Positions 44,370-54,039 of a stretch of 64,000 nucleotides of DNA are shown here, piece after piece. The notes beneath the pieces are model-generated. The model searched no databases. It was not told the DNA's origin and saw only the letters and a program-made list of their open reading frames with translations. Source of the stretch: IOR16 sp963521065 (lineage in GTDB: Bacteria > Bacillota > Clostridia > Peptostreptococcales > Anaerovoracaceae); contig CAUQTI010000002.1 of assembly GCA_963521065.1 (NCBI GenBank), positions 1 to 64,000 of the forward strand, written 5' to 3'. The position numbers and the translations under genes are program-made. Every line of letters starts with the position of its first letter. Within the stretch, counting starts at the first letter, position 1.

Positions 44370-44819
44370 GTGAGAGCAGTTGTACAAAGAGTTCTAAAAT
44401 CCAGTGTTACGGTGAACTCCAAGGTAACCGGTTCCATTGGAAAAGGATTGATGGTCCTTTTAGGTGTGGAGGACGGCGACGGATTTGCAGATGCCGCGTA
44501 TCTTGCAGACAAGATTACCGGTCTTCGCATTTTTGAAGATGAAGAAGAAAAAATGAATTTATCGGTCAAGGACGTAGAAGGGGATATCTTAGCGGTATCT
44601 CAATTTACGCTTTTTGGAGATTGTAGAAAAGGGAAACGGCCTAGTTTCATCAAAGCAGCCCGCCCAGATGAAGCAAACAATCTTTATCGTGCATTTATTC
44701 ATGAATGTAAAAATCATGGAGTGCATGTAGAAGAAGGCGTATTTCAGGCGGACATGCTGGTGCATATCGAAAATGATGGACCGGTGACGGTTCTTTTGGA
44801 CAGTAAAAAACTATTTTAA
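44370..44819 (+). CDS. dtd: D-aminoacyl-tRNA deacylase
   Basis: The 149-residue DTD has MRAVVQRVLKSSVTV, the active-site motif AVSQFTLFGDCRKGKRPSF and the Gly-cisPro-type ARPDEANNLY region. It removes D-amino acids from tRNA. The GTG start at 44370 is set by AGGAGGAG just ahead. The rel-dtd order is common in Firmicutes. Confidence 0.96.
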   Translation: MRAVVQRVLKSSVTVNSKVTGSIGKGLMVLLGVEDGDGFADAAYLADKITGLRIFEDEEEKMNLSVKDVEGDILAVSQFTLFGDCRKGKRPSFIKAARPDEANNLYRAFIHECKNHGVHVEEGVFQADMLVHIENDGPVTVLLDSKKLF

Positions 44820-44830
44820 AGGAGAAGGGT

Positions 44831-45451
44831 ATGGTTGTAAAAGGATATTATAGCGGCGCATTGCAAGTAAATTCTTATCTTGTTTATGATGAAGAAACAA
44901 AAAAAGGTTTTATCGTAGATCCCGGTGGTGTAAATGCCGGCCTGCTTCAAAAAGCGGAAGAAGAAGAGCTTGACATTTTATATATTGTACTGACCCATGG
45001 TCATGGGGATCATATCGGCGGAGTTGGTGTCCATCAACAGGCGTTTCCGAAAGCAAAGCTGGTTGCGTGCAAAAAGGAAAAAGCATTTTTAAAAGATCCG
45101 TCCGTGAATTTTTCCAGAGAGACTTGCGGCGTCAGTATCTCTTTAGAAGCCGATTTATATGTAGAAGATGATGATACCTTGCAGGTTGGGAATTTGGAGC
45201 TTCGTTTTATTGAGACCCCGGGACACACTCCAGGCGGAATGTGTATTTTAGTAGAAGATTGCTTGTTCAGCGGCGACACTCTTTTCGCACAATCCATTGG
45301 AAGAACAGATTTTCCGCTGGGCTCCTTTGAAGACTTAGCATCCTCCATAAAAGACAAGCTTTTTCTGCTCCCAGATGAGACAAAGGTGTATCCGGGACAT
45401 ATGGGAAGTACGACCATTGGCCATGAAAAGGAGCATAATCCATTTGTATAA
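44831..45451 (+). CDS. MBL-fold hydrolase (glyoxalase II-like)
   Basis: The 206-residue protein has the metal motif THGHGDHIGG (His56, His58, Asp60, His61), ETPGHTPGGMC, a FSGDTLFAQSIGRTD metal Asp and a final YPGHMGSTTIGHE His. It resembles YcbL/hydroxyacylglutathione hydrolase-like proteins; the substrate is unknown. RBS AAAGGAGAAGG. The hemZ start codon lies inside its end. Confidence 0.92.
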   Translation: MVVKGYYSGALQVNSYLVYDEETKKGFIVDPGGVNAGLLQKAEEEELDILYIVLTHGHGDHIGGVGVHQQAFPKAKLVACKKEKAFLKDPSVNFSRETCGVSISLEADLYVEDDDTLQVGNLELRFIETPGHTPGGMCILVEDCLFSGDTLFAQSIGRTDFPLGSFEDLASSIKDKLFLLPDETKVYPGHMGSTTIGHEKEHNPFV

Positions 45452-46883
45452 AATTGACTGCAATGAAATAAAAAATAAATATGAGCTGGAAGAATTGGTT
45501 AAGATGTTCCTTAAACCATCTGATTATATTTTATTTAACAACGAAACAATCAAGCAAGAAGAAGGAGTTCTGCAAACCGAACAAGATTTTCTTGGAGAAG
45601 CTCCTTGTGTGGAATTACGCATTCCAGATGGAGTAACAGATCGAAATGAAGCAAAGCGTTACTTATTTGAGCACCTAAGCGTTCATACGAAACTCCGACC
45701 GGACTGGGGAATCCTTACGGGAGTGCGGCCTGCAAAATTGATTGGTGAACAGATACGAAACGGAAAGAATTTACAAGAAATTCATGAGTTTCTTAAAGAA
45801 TTCTATTATGTGTCTGACGAAAAGATAGCACTGCTGAGGGAATTATATGAAAACCAGAAGAGTGTGCTTGCAGCCTGTGAGAAAGAAGCGGTAGGTGTTT
45901 ATATTGGTATTCCGTTTTGTCCTACCCGTTGCGTCTATTGTTCTTTTACTTCAAACCAGGCAGATGAAAAAAAAATAAAGCAGTATTTAGATTCTTTGAT
46001 GAAAGAAATTACTTATGTGGGAAAGCGTATGAAAGAAAGCAGTATCTTTGCTGAATCTATTTATATTGGAGGAGGAACGCCCACCACCTTGTCTGCAGCA
46101 CAGCTGAAAGAGCTGCTTGCTGCGGTCGCAGAGAATTTCGACTTATCGCATTTAAAGGAATATACCGTAGAAGCCGGACGTCCTGATACCATTACAAAAG
46201 AAAAATTGCAGGTAATTTCTGAGTTTGGAGTTGACCGCATCAGCATCAACCCGCAGTCGATGAAAGAAAAAACTCTGGGTTTAATCGGACGTTCGCACAG
46301 CCCGGAACAGATTATCGAAGCATTTGCTGCGGCAAAAGAGGTTCAAATCAAGAATATCAATGCCGATTTAATTGCAGGTCTCCCCGAAGAAGAACCAGAG
46401 GATTTTGAAGACAGCCTTCGCAAGATCATTGCGCTTGCACCGCAGAATATTACAGTGCATACCTTGGCCGTAAAACGTGCGTCAAAACTAATTGATTTGA
46501 ATGCAGACTATCATTACAGTCAAGGGGAAAAAGTGAGAAGGATGCTTGCCATCTCAAAACAGCTGATGCGGGAGAACGGATACATTCCTTACTACATGTA
46601 CCGCCAGAAACATATGGCCGGTAATTTTGAAAATGTAGGCTATGCAAAACCCGGAACAGAAAATATTTATAACATTCGTATTATGGAAGAAAATCAGACG
46701 ATTCTTGCACTTGGAGCGGGCGGAATCAGCAAAGCGTATTTTCCGCAAGAAAACCGCTTGGAGAGAGTACCGAATGTTTCAAACTACGAAATTTATACAG
46801 AACGTCTTGAAGAAATGCTCAGACGTAAGGAAGAAGGAATTTTTATTCCTTTTACATCAGAAAAAAACGGAGGTATTTCATGA
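45423..46883 (+). CDS. hemZ: HemZ-type radical SAM coproporphyrinogen dehydrogenase
   Basis: The 486-residue radical SAM protein has PFCPTRCVYCSFTSN, whose CxxxCxxC binds the 4Fe-4S cluster, then YIGGGTPTTLS, EAGRPDTI and NADLIAGLPEE, and a typical N-terminal HemZ extension with RPDWGILTGVRPAKLI. It is proposed to oxidise coproporphyrinogen III without oxygen. The likely start, ATG 45423, overlaps the MBL gene by 29 bases. Its own RBS is weak, so translational coupling is likely. The stop overlaps the hisS start (ATGA). Confidence 0.92.
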   Translation: MKRSIIHLYKIDCNEIKNKYELEELVKMFLKPSDYILFNNETIKQEEGVLQTEQDFLGEAPCVELRIPDGVTDRNEAKRYLFEHLSVHTKLRPDWGILTGVRPAKLIGEQIRNGKNLQEIHEFLKEFYYVSDEKIALLRELYENQKSVLAACEKEAVGVYIGIPFCPTRCVYCSFTSNQADEKKIKQYLDSLMKEITYVGKRMKESSIFAESIYIGGGTPTTLSAAQLKELLAAVAENFDLSHLKEYTVEAGRPDTITKEKLQVISEFGVDRISINPQSMKEKTLGLIGRSHSPEQIIEAFAAAKEVQIKNINADLIAGLPEEEPEDFEDSLRKIIALAPQNITVHTLAVKRASKLIDLNADYHYSQGEKVRRMLAISKQLMRENGYIPYYMYRQKHMAGNFENVGYAKPGTENIYNIRIMEENQTILALGAGGISKAYFPQENRLERVPNVSNYEIYTERLEEMLRRKEEGIFIPFTSEKNGGIS

Positions 46884-48133
46884 TTACAAACATTCCAAAA
46901 GGAACAAAGGATGTGCTGCCCTCCCAGTCTTATAAATGGCAGTATATAGAGAAAACTTTTAGACAACTTTGCAAAAGTTATCATTTTAAAGAAATCCGTA
47001 CTCCCATTTTTGAACATACAGAATTATTTAAGCGAAGTGTAGGAGATACGACGGATATTGTTGAAAAGCAGATGTATTCGTTTGATGATTATGGCGGAAG
47101 AAATCTGACATTAAAGCCGGAAGGAACTTCTCCGGTGGTTCGTGCTTTTACAGAAAGCAAATTGTTTGCAGAAGTGCAGCCATCTAAGTTTTACTATATT
47201 ACACCGTGCTTTCGTTATGAAAAGCCGCAATCCGGGCGGTTGCGTGAATTTCATCAATTAGGAATTGAGACCTTCGGGGCATCAAATATGATGGCAGATG
47301 CGGAAGTCATTGCGCTTGCAATGGATTTTTTAGATGAATTGGGGATTGAAAATCTAGAGCTGAGAATCAATAGCATTGGATGTCCAACCTGCCGCCAAAA
47401 ATACAGAGCTGCCTTGCAGGAATTTTTGAAACCAAATTATGATGCCTTCTGTGATACTTGCAAAGGTCGATACGACCGAAACCCGATGCGTATCTTGGAT
47501 TGCAAATCTCCAAGCTGCCAGGAATTGGTTCAGGGAGCACCTAAAATGTTGGATTACCTTTGCGAAGAGTGCGAAGCTGCTTTTGCGGATTTAAAAACTA
47601 ACTTAACGGCAATGGAGGTTCCTTACACAGTAGACCCGGGAATTGTTCGAGGCTTGGATTATTACACGAAGACTGCATTTGAGATTGTATCCTCCTCAAT
47701 CGGGGCACAGGGAACCGTCTGTGGAGGAGGCCGTTATGATCACCTTGTAGAGCAAATTGGCGGGCCGTCTACTCCTGGAGTCGGTTTTGGATTAGGCATA
47801 GAGCGATTGCTTTTGGTGATGGAATCGGCAGGCATTGCGTTTCCCGAAGAAGAGACGACAGATGTTTTTATTGCAGTAATGGGCGAAAGAGGAAAACAAT
47901 TTGGATTGAAATTGATGCACGATTTCAGAAAAGAAGGAATTTTAGCGGCAATGGATGTTGTAGGGCGCAATTTAAAGGGACAGTTTAAATATGCGGATCG
48001 TTTGCATGCAAAGTATACAATTGTAATTGGAGATAACGAGCTTGATAAAGGAGTGGTATCTCTGAAAAATATGCAGACATCAGAGCAGAAAGAAATTTCC
48101 ATTGAAGCAATTCGAAACGAAATAAAATTATAG
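46880..48133 (+). CDS. hisS: Histidyl-tRNA synthetase
   Basis: The 417-residue class II synthetase has motif 1 region PKGTKDVLPSQSYKW, FRYEKPQSGRLREFHQLGIE (motif 2), the His-specific PGIVRGLDYYTKTAFEI, GFGLGIERLL (motif 3) and a C-terminal anticodon-binding domain. Overlaps the hemZ stop by 4 bases. No T-box precedes it. Confidence 0.98.
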   Translation: MITNIPKGTKDVLPSQSYKWQYIEKTFRQLCKSYHFKEIRTPIFEHTELFKRSVGDTTDIVEKQMYSFDDYGGRNLTLKPEGTSPVVRAFTESKLFAEVQPSKFYYITPCFRYEKPQSGRLREFHQLGIETFGASNMMADAEVIALAMDFLDELGIENLELRINSIGCPTCRQKYRAALQEFLKPNYDAFCDTCKGRYDRNPMRILDCKSPSCQELVQGAPKMLDYLCEECEAAFADLKTNLTAMEVPYTVDPGIVRGLDYYTKTAFEIVSSSIGAQGTVCGGGRYDHLVEQIGGPSTPGVGFGLGIERLLLVMESAGIAFPEEETTDVFIAVMGERGKQFGLKLMHDFRKEGILAAMDVVGRNLKGQFKYADRLHAKYTIVIGDNELDKGVVSLKNMQTSEQKEISIEAIRNEIKL

Positions 48134-48168
48134 ATTCAGTCTATACTAAATCAGAGGAGATACAAAAT

Positions 48169-49947
48169 ATGGCTAATTTATTGAAGAGAACACATATGTG
48201 CGGCACCTTGAACCTTTCGGATGTGCAGAAGGAAGTCGTTTTAAATGGATGGATTCAAAAACGAAGAAATTTGGGCGGACTGATTTTTTGCGATTTGCGA
48301 GATAAGACGGGGATTGTGCAGATTGTATTCGACGATACGATTCCAAAGGAACTCTTTGAAAAGGCGGACAAGCTGCGAAGTGAATTTGTTGTAGGGATTA
48401 AAGGAACGGTAAAGGAACGAGCATCGAAAAACAAAGACCTCTCAACGGGTGATATAGAAATATTTGCAGATGATTTAATCATCTATTCTGAGTCAGAAAC
48501 GCCGCCGATTTATATAAAGGATGATGATAACGTTTCGGAAGACCTTCGACTGAAATACAGATATCTGGATTTAAGAAAGCTCAAGATGCAGAGAAACTTA
48601 ACGTTTCGTCACAAAATAACAAAGATTGCGCGCGATTTCTTTGATGAAGAGGGTTTTACTGACGTAGAAACACCGGTTTTAATCAACTCAACACCGGAAG
48701 GCGCCAGAGATTATATTGTGCCAAGCAGAGTAAATCAAGGTAAATTTTATGCACTTCCACAGTCGCCACAGCTATTTAAGCAGCTTTTGATGGTATCCGG
48801 AACGGATCGATATTTTCAAATTGCGAAGTGTTTTCGAGATGAAGATCTTCGAGCTGACCGGCAGCCGGAATTTACACAAATCGACTTAGAAATGTCTTTT
48901 GTAGATGCAGATGAGGTTATTGCAACTCAAGAACGATTTTTGAAAAAATTATTTAAGGAGCTAATGAACCTAGAGCTTAAAACGCCGTTTCCAAGATTGT
49001 GTTATGACGAAGCAATGACTCGCTTTGGAAGTGACAAGCCGGATTTGCGATTCGGATTTGAATTAAAATCCTTGAATGAAACGGTTCGCGACTGTGAATT
49101 CCAAGTATTTAAAAATGCGCTTTCCTCCGGCGGTGATGTGCGGGGAATCAATATCGATGGTTACTCTGATCGATTCAGCAGAAAAGACCTCGACAAGCTG
49201 CAGGATGCGGCAAAAACGTACGGTGCGAAAGGTGTTGCCTGGATTCGTGTAGGAGAGACAGAGCATACCTCATCAATTGGAAAATTTTTCACTCCAGAGC
49301 AAATGCAGGAGATTATTTGCCAATTTGACGGAAAACCAAATGATTTAATTTTAATCGTGGCAGATAAGCCAAACGTAGTATTTGATACGCTCGGCTTTTT
49401 ACGCAGAGAAATTGCGGGAAGACTGGGACTTTTGAATGACAAGGAATATAATTTCCTTTGGGTTGTTGACTTTCCGATGTACGAATACAATGAAGAGCTT
49501 GGCCGTTATCAGGCGATGCACCACCCCTTCACCTCTCCAAAAACGGAAGACATTCCGCTGATGGATACAGACCCTTCTAAGGTAAAAGCGGAGGCTTATG
49601 ATATTATTATGAATGGGGTGGAGCTTGGAGGCGGAAGTATCCGTATCCATGATCGGAAGTTGCAGGCGAAAATTTTTGAAATCTTAGGGTTGTCTGAGGA
49701 AGAAGCAAACAATAAGTTTGGTTTCTTGCTAGAAGCGTTTAAATATGGAGTTCCTCCACATGGCGGACTGGCTTATGGGTTAGATCGACTGGTTATGCTT
49801 TTAACCGCGTCTCAAAGTATTCGAGAAGTAATGGCATTTCCGAAGAATCAGGCGGCGCAGTGCCTGCTTTGTGACGCACCATCTGTAATTGCAAAGGAAC
49901 AGCTTGAAGAATTGGCGATTGCGACAGTACTTCCTCTGGAAGAGTGA
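48169..49947 (+). CDS. aspS: Aspartyl-tRNA synthetase (bacterial type)
   Basis: The 592-residue synthetase has an OB-fold anticodon domain, motif 2 FRDEDLRADRQPEFTQIDLE, the bacterial GAD insertion domain (about 290-415), and motif 3 GLAYGLDRLVMLL. The hisS-aspS order is common in Firmicutes. Whether it also charges tRNA-Asn cannot be told. RBS AGAGGAGATAC. Confidence 0.98.
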   Translation: MANLLKRTHMCGTLNLSDVQKEVVLNGWIQKRRNLGGLIFCDLRDKTGIVQIVFDDTIPKELFEKADKLRSEFVVGIKGTVKERASKNKDLSTGDIEIFADDLIIYSESETPPIYIKDDDNVSEDLRLKYRYLDLRKLKMQRNLTFRHKITKIARDFFDEEGFTDVETPVLINSTPEGARDYIVPSRVNQGKFYALPQSPQLFKQLLMVSGTDRYFQIAKCFRDEDLRADRQPEFTQIDLEMSFVDADEVIATQERFLKKLFKELMNLELKTPFPRLCYDEAMTRFGSDKPDLRFGFELKSLNETVRDCEFQVFKNALSSGGDVRGINIDGYSDRFSRKDLDKLQDAAKTYGAKGVAWIRVGETEHTSSIGKFFTPEQMQEIICQFDGKPNDLILIVADKPNVVFDTLGFLRREIAGRLGLLNDKEYNFLWVVDFPMYEYNEELGRYQAMHHPFTSPKTEDIPLMDTDPSKVKAEAYDIIMNGVELGGGSIRIHDRKLQAKIFEILGLSEEEANNKFGFLLEAFKYGVPPHGGLAYGLDRLVMLLTASQSIREVMAFPKNQAAQCLLCDAPSVIAKEQLEELAIATVLPLEE

Positions 49948-50017
49948 TACAAATTCGATAAATCAGAAATGACAGAAACTCTCTTATTCTGTAAAATCCG
50001 ATAAGCTGAGGTAAAAA

Positions 50018-50629
50018 ATGATAAAAATTGGAATCTTTGGAGGAAGCTTTGATCCGGTTCATTACGGGCATCTTTTGTTGGCAGAACAGGCACGTTGCAT
50101 GCTTCAGCTCAACCGGGTAATTTTTGTACCCGCTAAGATCTCCCCCTTTAAATTGAATACCGTACCGACTAGGGGGGAGGATCGCTATCATATGCTGCGA
50201 AAGGCGATTGCGCATAATCCTTACTTTTTCGTTTCGGATTATGAATTAAAAAAAGATACTGTTTCCTATACCATTGAGACACTTCGATTTTTGAAAAAGG
50301 AGTGGGGAGAAGAAGCAGAGCTATACTTTATTACAGGAACGGATGCGTTTTTGAGCATTATGGACTGGGCGTGCGCAGAAGAGCTATTGACAGAATTTTC
50401 ATTTTTGGTTGGGAACCGTCCGGGATATCAGCAAGAAGCGTTAGATCATATTTTAGCAGAGGTAAGAAGACGTTATAAAACGAAGGTGGAAAGAGTAGAA
50501 ATGCCTCAGGTAGACATTTCCTCCACAGACATCAAGGAAAGATTTTGCCAGGGTAGATCTGTAAAATATTTGCTGCCCGATGCAGTTGCAGAATATGCTT
50601 TACTTCATCAATTATACGACACGCAGTAA
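50018..50629 (+). CDS. nadD: Nicotinate-nucleotide adenylyltransferase
   Basis: The 203-residue enzyme transfers AMP to nicotinate mononucleotide in NAD synthesis. Seen: GIFGGSFDPVHYGHLLLAEQ (the GxFxPxHxGH motif) and the C-terminal ISSTDIKERFCQG (ISxTxxR). RBS CTGAGGT ahead of the ATG. It leads the conserved nadD-yqeK-rsfS-leuS cluster. Confidence 0.97.
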   Translation: MIKIGIFGGSFDPVHYGHLLLAEQARCMLQLNRVIFVPAKISPFKLNTVPTRGEDRYHMLRKAIAHNPYFFVSDYELKKDTVSYTIETLRFLKKEWGEEAELYFITGTDAFLSIMDWACAEELLTEFSFLVGNRPGYQQEALDHILAEVRRRYKTKVERVEMPQVDISSTDIKERFCQGRSVKYLLPDAVAEYALLHQLYDTQ

Positions 50630-50654
50630 TTCAGGTGCGTATTTACACCACTGC

Positions 50655-50683
50655 TTGTCAATGAAAACGATTAATGGTACAAT
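50655..50683 (+). promoter_or_regulatory. Promoter-like pair abutting the yqeK start codon
   Basis: TTGTCA (50655-50660), 17 bases, TACAAT (50678-50683). The -10 ends only 3 bases before the ATG at 50687, so a transcript from it would be leaderless or begin inside the gene. No other RBS is visible. Confidence 0.4.
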
Positions 50684-50686
50684 AAA

Positions 50687-51550
50687 ATGTATACAAAAAA
50701 TGGAATCAAAGAACAAATTACAGCGTATATAAAAAAGAATCTAAAAGAAAGACGACTTGCTCATACCTTCGGTGTTGTGGAGGAAGCCAAAAAATTAGCC
50801 GCAGCATATGGGGAAGATGTTGAGAAAGCAGAATTAGGCGCTTTATTCCACGATGCTTTTCGGGAAACCGGGAATTTAGTTCATGGAGGAATTGCGGCAG
50901 ATGCAATGAAAGATATTTACGGAATTCAGGATGAAGATCTCTGCAATGCAGTGCGTTTTCATACAACCGGAAGAGCCGGGATGTCTTTGCTGGAGAAAAT
51001 TATATATTTGGCGGATGCCATTGAGCCGGGGCGCAGCTACCCCGGAGTAGAGGCGCTTCGCATTCTGGCATATCAAGATTTAGATTCAGCCTGTATCAAA
51101 GCGCTTGGAAATACGATTCAGTATGTTGCTGAAAACGACTTAGACCTCGACTGTAACACGTTGGAGGCTTACAATGATATAAAAAAAGGAGATTATATGG
51201 ATAATAAAGAAATTGCGCTGTCTGTGGCCGCTGTGTTAGACCGGAAAAAAGCACTGGACATCGTGGTAATGGATATAAAAGAAAAATCCTCATTTGCGGA
51301 CTTTTTTGTGATTGCATCAGCAAATTCAGAAAGACAGCTTTCTACTTTGTCTGACGAGGTTGAAGATCAGCTTGCAAAAATTGGATATTTTGTCAAGCAT
51401 ATCGAGGGAAAAGGAAACAGTGGATGGGTTTTAATGGATTTCGGAGACGTTATTGTTAACTTATTTTCTTTGGAGCAAAGAGAACGCTATCATATCGAAA
51501 AAGTTTGGGGAGACTGTGAAATTATTCCGTTTGATGCAGCGGAAAATTAG
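50687..51550 (+). CDS. YqeK (HD phosphohydrolase) fused in frame to ribosomal silencing factor RsfS
   Basis: The 287-residue ORF joins two normally separate proteins. Residues 1-165 are YqeK-like: HD-domain His26 and LFHDAFRE (His55-Asp56), with EKIIYLADAIEPGR; family members hydrolyse diadenosine tetraphosphate. Residues 171-287 are RsfS (IKEKSSFADFFVIASANSER; GWVLMDFGDVIVNLFS), which binds ribosomal protein uL14 to block subunit joining. No stop separates them, but AAGGAG 5 bases before ATG 51197 should also allow RsfS (117 residues) to be made alone. Elsewhere in Firmicutes these are two adjacent genes. Confidence 0.92.
   Translation: MYTKNGIKEQITAYIKKNLKERRLAHTFGVVEEAKKLAAAYGEDVEKAELGALFHDAFRETGNLVHGGIAADAMKDIYGIQDEDLCNAVRFHTTGRAGMSLLEKIIYLADAIEPGRSYPGVEALRILAYQDLDSACIKALGNTIQYVAENDLDLDCNTLEAYNDIKKGDYMDNKEIALSVAAVLDRKKALDIVVMDIKEKSSFADFFVIASANSERQLSTLSDEVEDQLAKIGYFVKHIEGKGNSGWVLMDFGDVIVNLFSLEQRERYHIEKVWGDCEIIPFDAAEN
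51186..51199 (+). promoter_or_regulatory. rsfS: Internal ribosome binding site and start for free RsfS
   Basis: AAGGAG (51186-51191), 5-base gap, ATG (51197-51199), in frame with the upstream YqeK sequence. The following residues MDNKEIALSV are a typical RsfS N-terminus. Confidence 0.75.
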
Positions 51551-51563
51551 GAGGTAGTGAAAG

Positions 51564-54035
51564 ATGCAACAGCAGTACGATTTTAGTGTCATTGAAAAAA
51601 AATGGCAAGATATTTGGCAAAAAGAAAATGCATTTCTTACAACAGAGGATTATGAAAAAGAAAAGTTTTATCTTCTGGAGATGTTTCCGTACCCTTCCGG
51701 AAAGCTTCATATGGGACATGTGAGAAATTATTCAATCGGAGATGTGACTTCGCGCTACCTGACGATGAAGGGCTATAACGTGCTTCATCCAATGGGATGG
51801 GATTCTTTTGGACTTCCCGCAGAAAACGCAGCAATTAAGCACGGAATTCATCCAGCAGTATGGACAAAACAAAATATTGCTGAAATGAGAGAACAATTAA
51901 AGCAGCTGGGATTCAATTATGACTGGGAAAGAGAAATCGCAACGTGTACTCCGGAATATTATAGATGGATGCAATGGATTTTTATTCAGTTTTATGAAAA
52001 AGGGCTTGCTTACAAGAAAAAAAATCCAGTAAACTGGTGTCCGTCATGTCAAACTGTACTTGCAAACGAGCAGGTTGTTGACGGAAAATGCGAACGCTGT
52101 TCCACTGGTGTTGGAAAAAAAGATTTAGATCAATGGTATCTAAAAATTACTGATTATGCAGACCGCCTTCTTGAGGATTTGGATAAATTAGAAGGCTGGC
52201 CTAATAAAGTAAAAACGATGCAGAAAAACTGGATTGGGAAGAGCGTCGGAGCAGAAGTGGATTTTTCCATAGAAGCATTTGATAAAAAACTTCGGATTTT
52301 CACCACGAGAGTGGATACCTTATATGGGGTTACTTATATGGTGCTGGCACCGGAGCATCCTTATGTGGGTGAATTAGTTTCCGGCACAGAATATGAAAAC
52401 GAGGTCAAGGGCTTTTTAGAAAAGCTGCAGCATTTGAGTGATATTGACCGAACTTCAACAACTCTGGAAAAAGAGGGTGTTTTCATCGGGAAATATGCAA
52501 TTAATCCGATGAACGGGAAAAAGATTCCGATTTATATTGCAAACTATGTCCTTATGGATTATGGTACGGGTGCGATTATGGCGGTACCTGCCCACGATCA
52601 GCGCGATTTCGATTTTGCAAAAAAATACGACCTCGAAATCATACCGGTTGTGGAAGCAAAGGATCCTTCCATTGATATTTATAATTTGAAAGAAGCTTTT
52701 GTCGCAGAAGGAAAGCTGATTCATTCCGACCGTTTTGACGGATTGGATAATTTGGCTGCGCAAGAGCAGATAATTGCATATCTTGAAGAAAATAAAATTG
52801 GGACCGAGTCGATTAATTTCCGCCTTCGGGATTGGTTAATTTCAAGACAACGGTACTGGGGCTGCCCAATTCCTATGGTATATTGCGAAGAGTGCGGATG
52901 GGTACCCGAAAAATTAGAAAATCTTCCGGTCGAGCTGCCAACCGATGTCGTTTTTTCGGGGAAAGGCGAATCACCGCTTACAACGAGTAAAACGTTTGCT
53001 GAGGCTGTTTGCCCTAGCTGTGGTAAAAAAGCAAAAAGAGAAACCGATACGATGGATACGTTTTTGGATTCTTCCTGGTATTTCTTAAGATATACCGATG
53101 CAAAGAACGAAAAAGAGCCTTTTTCAAAGGAAAATGCGAAATATTGGATGGGGGTAGATCAGTACATTGGTGGTGTAGAGCATGCGATTTTACATTTGCT
53201 GTATGCGCGCTTCTTTACGAAAGTATTGTATGACATAGGCTGGTCTCCGGTGGAAGAACCGTTTGAGAACCTTTTAACGCAGGGAATGGTGTTAAAAGAC
53301 GGCAGTAAGATGTCGAAGTCTGTCGGCAATGTAGTGAGTCCGGAAGAAATTATAAATAAATACGGCGCGGATACAGCCCGTTTGTTTATATTGTTTGCTG
53401 CACCTCCGGAAAAAGAACTGGAATGGTCCGATGCCGGAGTGGAAGGAAGCTTTCGATTCTTAAACCGGGTATACCGCCTAGTCTATGAGGCTGCCGAAAT
53501 TACGAATGAAATACCGGCACGATTCACAATAGAAACAAAGGAAGATAAAGAATTAGCTTTTGTCTTAAACACTACGATTAAGAAGGTAACCGAGGATATC
53601 GGGACACGTTTCAACTTTAATACAGCGTTAAGCTCTATTATGGAATTGGTCAATGAGATGTATCGCTACAAAACATTAGATGATATAAATCTTGGTCTGT
53701 TTAAGCATGCAATTGATTCTCTAATTCTTTTATTAAATCCGTTTGTTCCGCATATCTGCGAAGAAATGTGGGAGTATACACAACATGAAGGTTTTGCATA
53801 TGCGGCAGCTTGGCCGGCTTATGATGAAACTGCCTTAGTGAGAGATACGGTAGAGATTGTGATTCAGTTAAACGGCAAGGTAAAAGAACGAATCCAGATG
53901 CCGACGGGACTGGACAAGGATGCTTTCACAAGTGCTGCAATGGACGAAGAAAAAGTAAAAGCACTTTTAAGCGAAAAAGAAATTGTAAAAATAATTGCCG
54001 TTCCAGGCAAATTATTGAACGTAGTTGTAAAATAA
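51564..54035 (+). CDS. leuS: Leucyl-tRNA synthetase
   Basis: The 823-residue class I synthetase has HMGHVRNYSIGD (HIGH motif), an editing CP1 domain (about 220-420, with MAVPAHDQRDFDFAKKY), zinc-type Cys patches (WCPSC ... CERC; YCEECGW), KMSKSVGN (KMSKS) and a C-terminal domain. It would charge the tRNA-Leu at 38570. It follows the yqeK-rsfS ORF by 13 bases with RBS GGAGGTAG; no T-box. Confidence 0.98.
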   Translation: MQQQYDFSVIEKKWQDIWQKENAFLTTEDYEKEKFYLLEMFPYPSGKLHMGHVRNYSIGDVTSRYLTMKGYNVLHPMGWDSFGLPAENAAIKHGIHPAVWTKQNIAEMREQLKQLGFNYDWEREIATCTPEYYRWMQWIFIQFYEKGLAYKKKNPVNWCPSCQTVLANEQVVDGKCERCSTGVGKKDLDQWYLKITDYADRLLEDLDKLEGWPNKVKTMQKNWIGKSVGAEVDFSIEAFDKKLRIFTTRVDTLYGVTYMVLAPEHPYVGELVSGTEYENEVKGFLEKLQHLSDIDRTSTTLEKEGVFIGKYAINPMNGKKIPIYIANYVLMDYGTGAIMAVPAHDQRDFDFAKKYDLEIIPVVEAKDPSIDIYNLKEAFVAEGKLIHSDRFDGLDNLAAQEQIIAYLEENKIGTESINFRLRDWLISRQRYWGCPIPMVYCEECGWVPEKLENLPVELPTDVVFSGKGESPLTTSKTFAEAVCPSCGKKAKRETDTMDTFLDSSWYFLRYTDAKNEKEPFSKENAKYWMGVDQYIGGVEHAILHLLYARFFTKVLYDIGWSPVEEPFENLLTQGMVLKDGSKMSKSVGNVVSPEEIINKYGADTARLFILFAAPPEKELEWSDAGVEGSFRFLNRVYRLVYEAAEITNEIPARFTIETKEDKELAFVLNTTIKKVTEDIGTRFNFNTALSSIMELVNEMYRYKTLDDINLGLFKHAIDSLILLLNPFVPHICEEMWEYTQHEGFAYAAAWPAYDETALVRDTVEIVIQLNGKVKERIQMPTGLDKDAFTSAAMDEEKVKALLSEKEIVKIIAVPGKLLNVVVK

Positions 54036-54039
54036 CAAG

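Noticed and set aside
46884..51563. T-boxes before hisS, aspS or leuS
   Set aside because: hisS overlaps hemZ, leuS follows the previous gene by 13 bases and the aspS gap is only 35 bases, so there is no room for such leaders.
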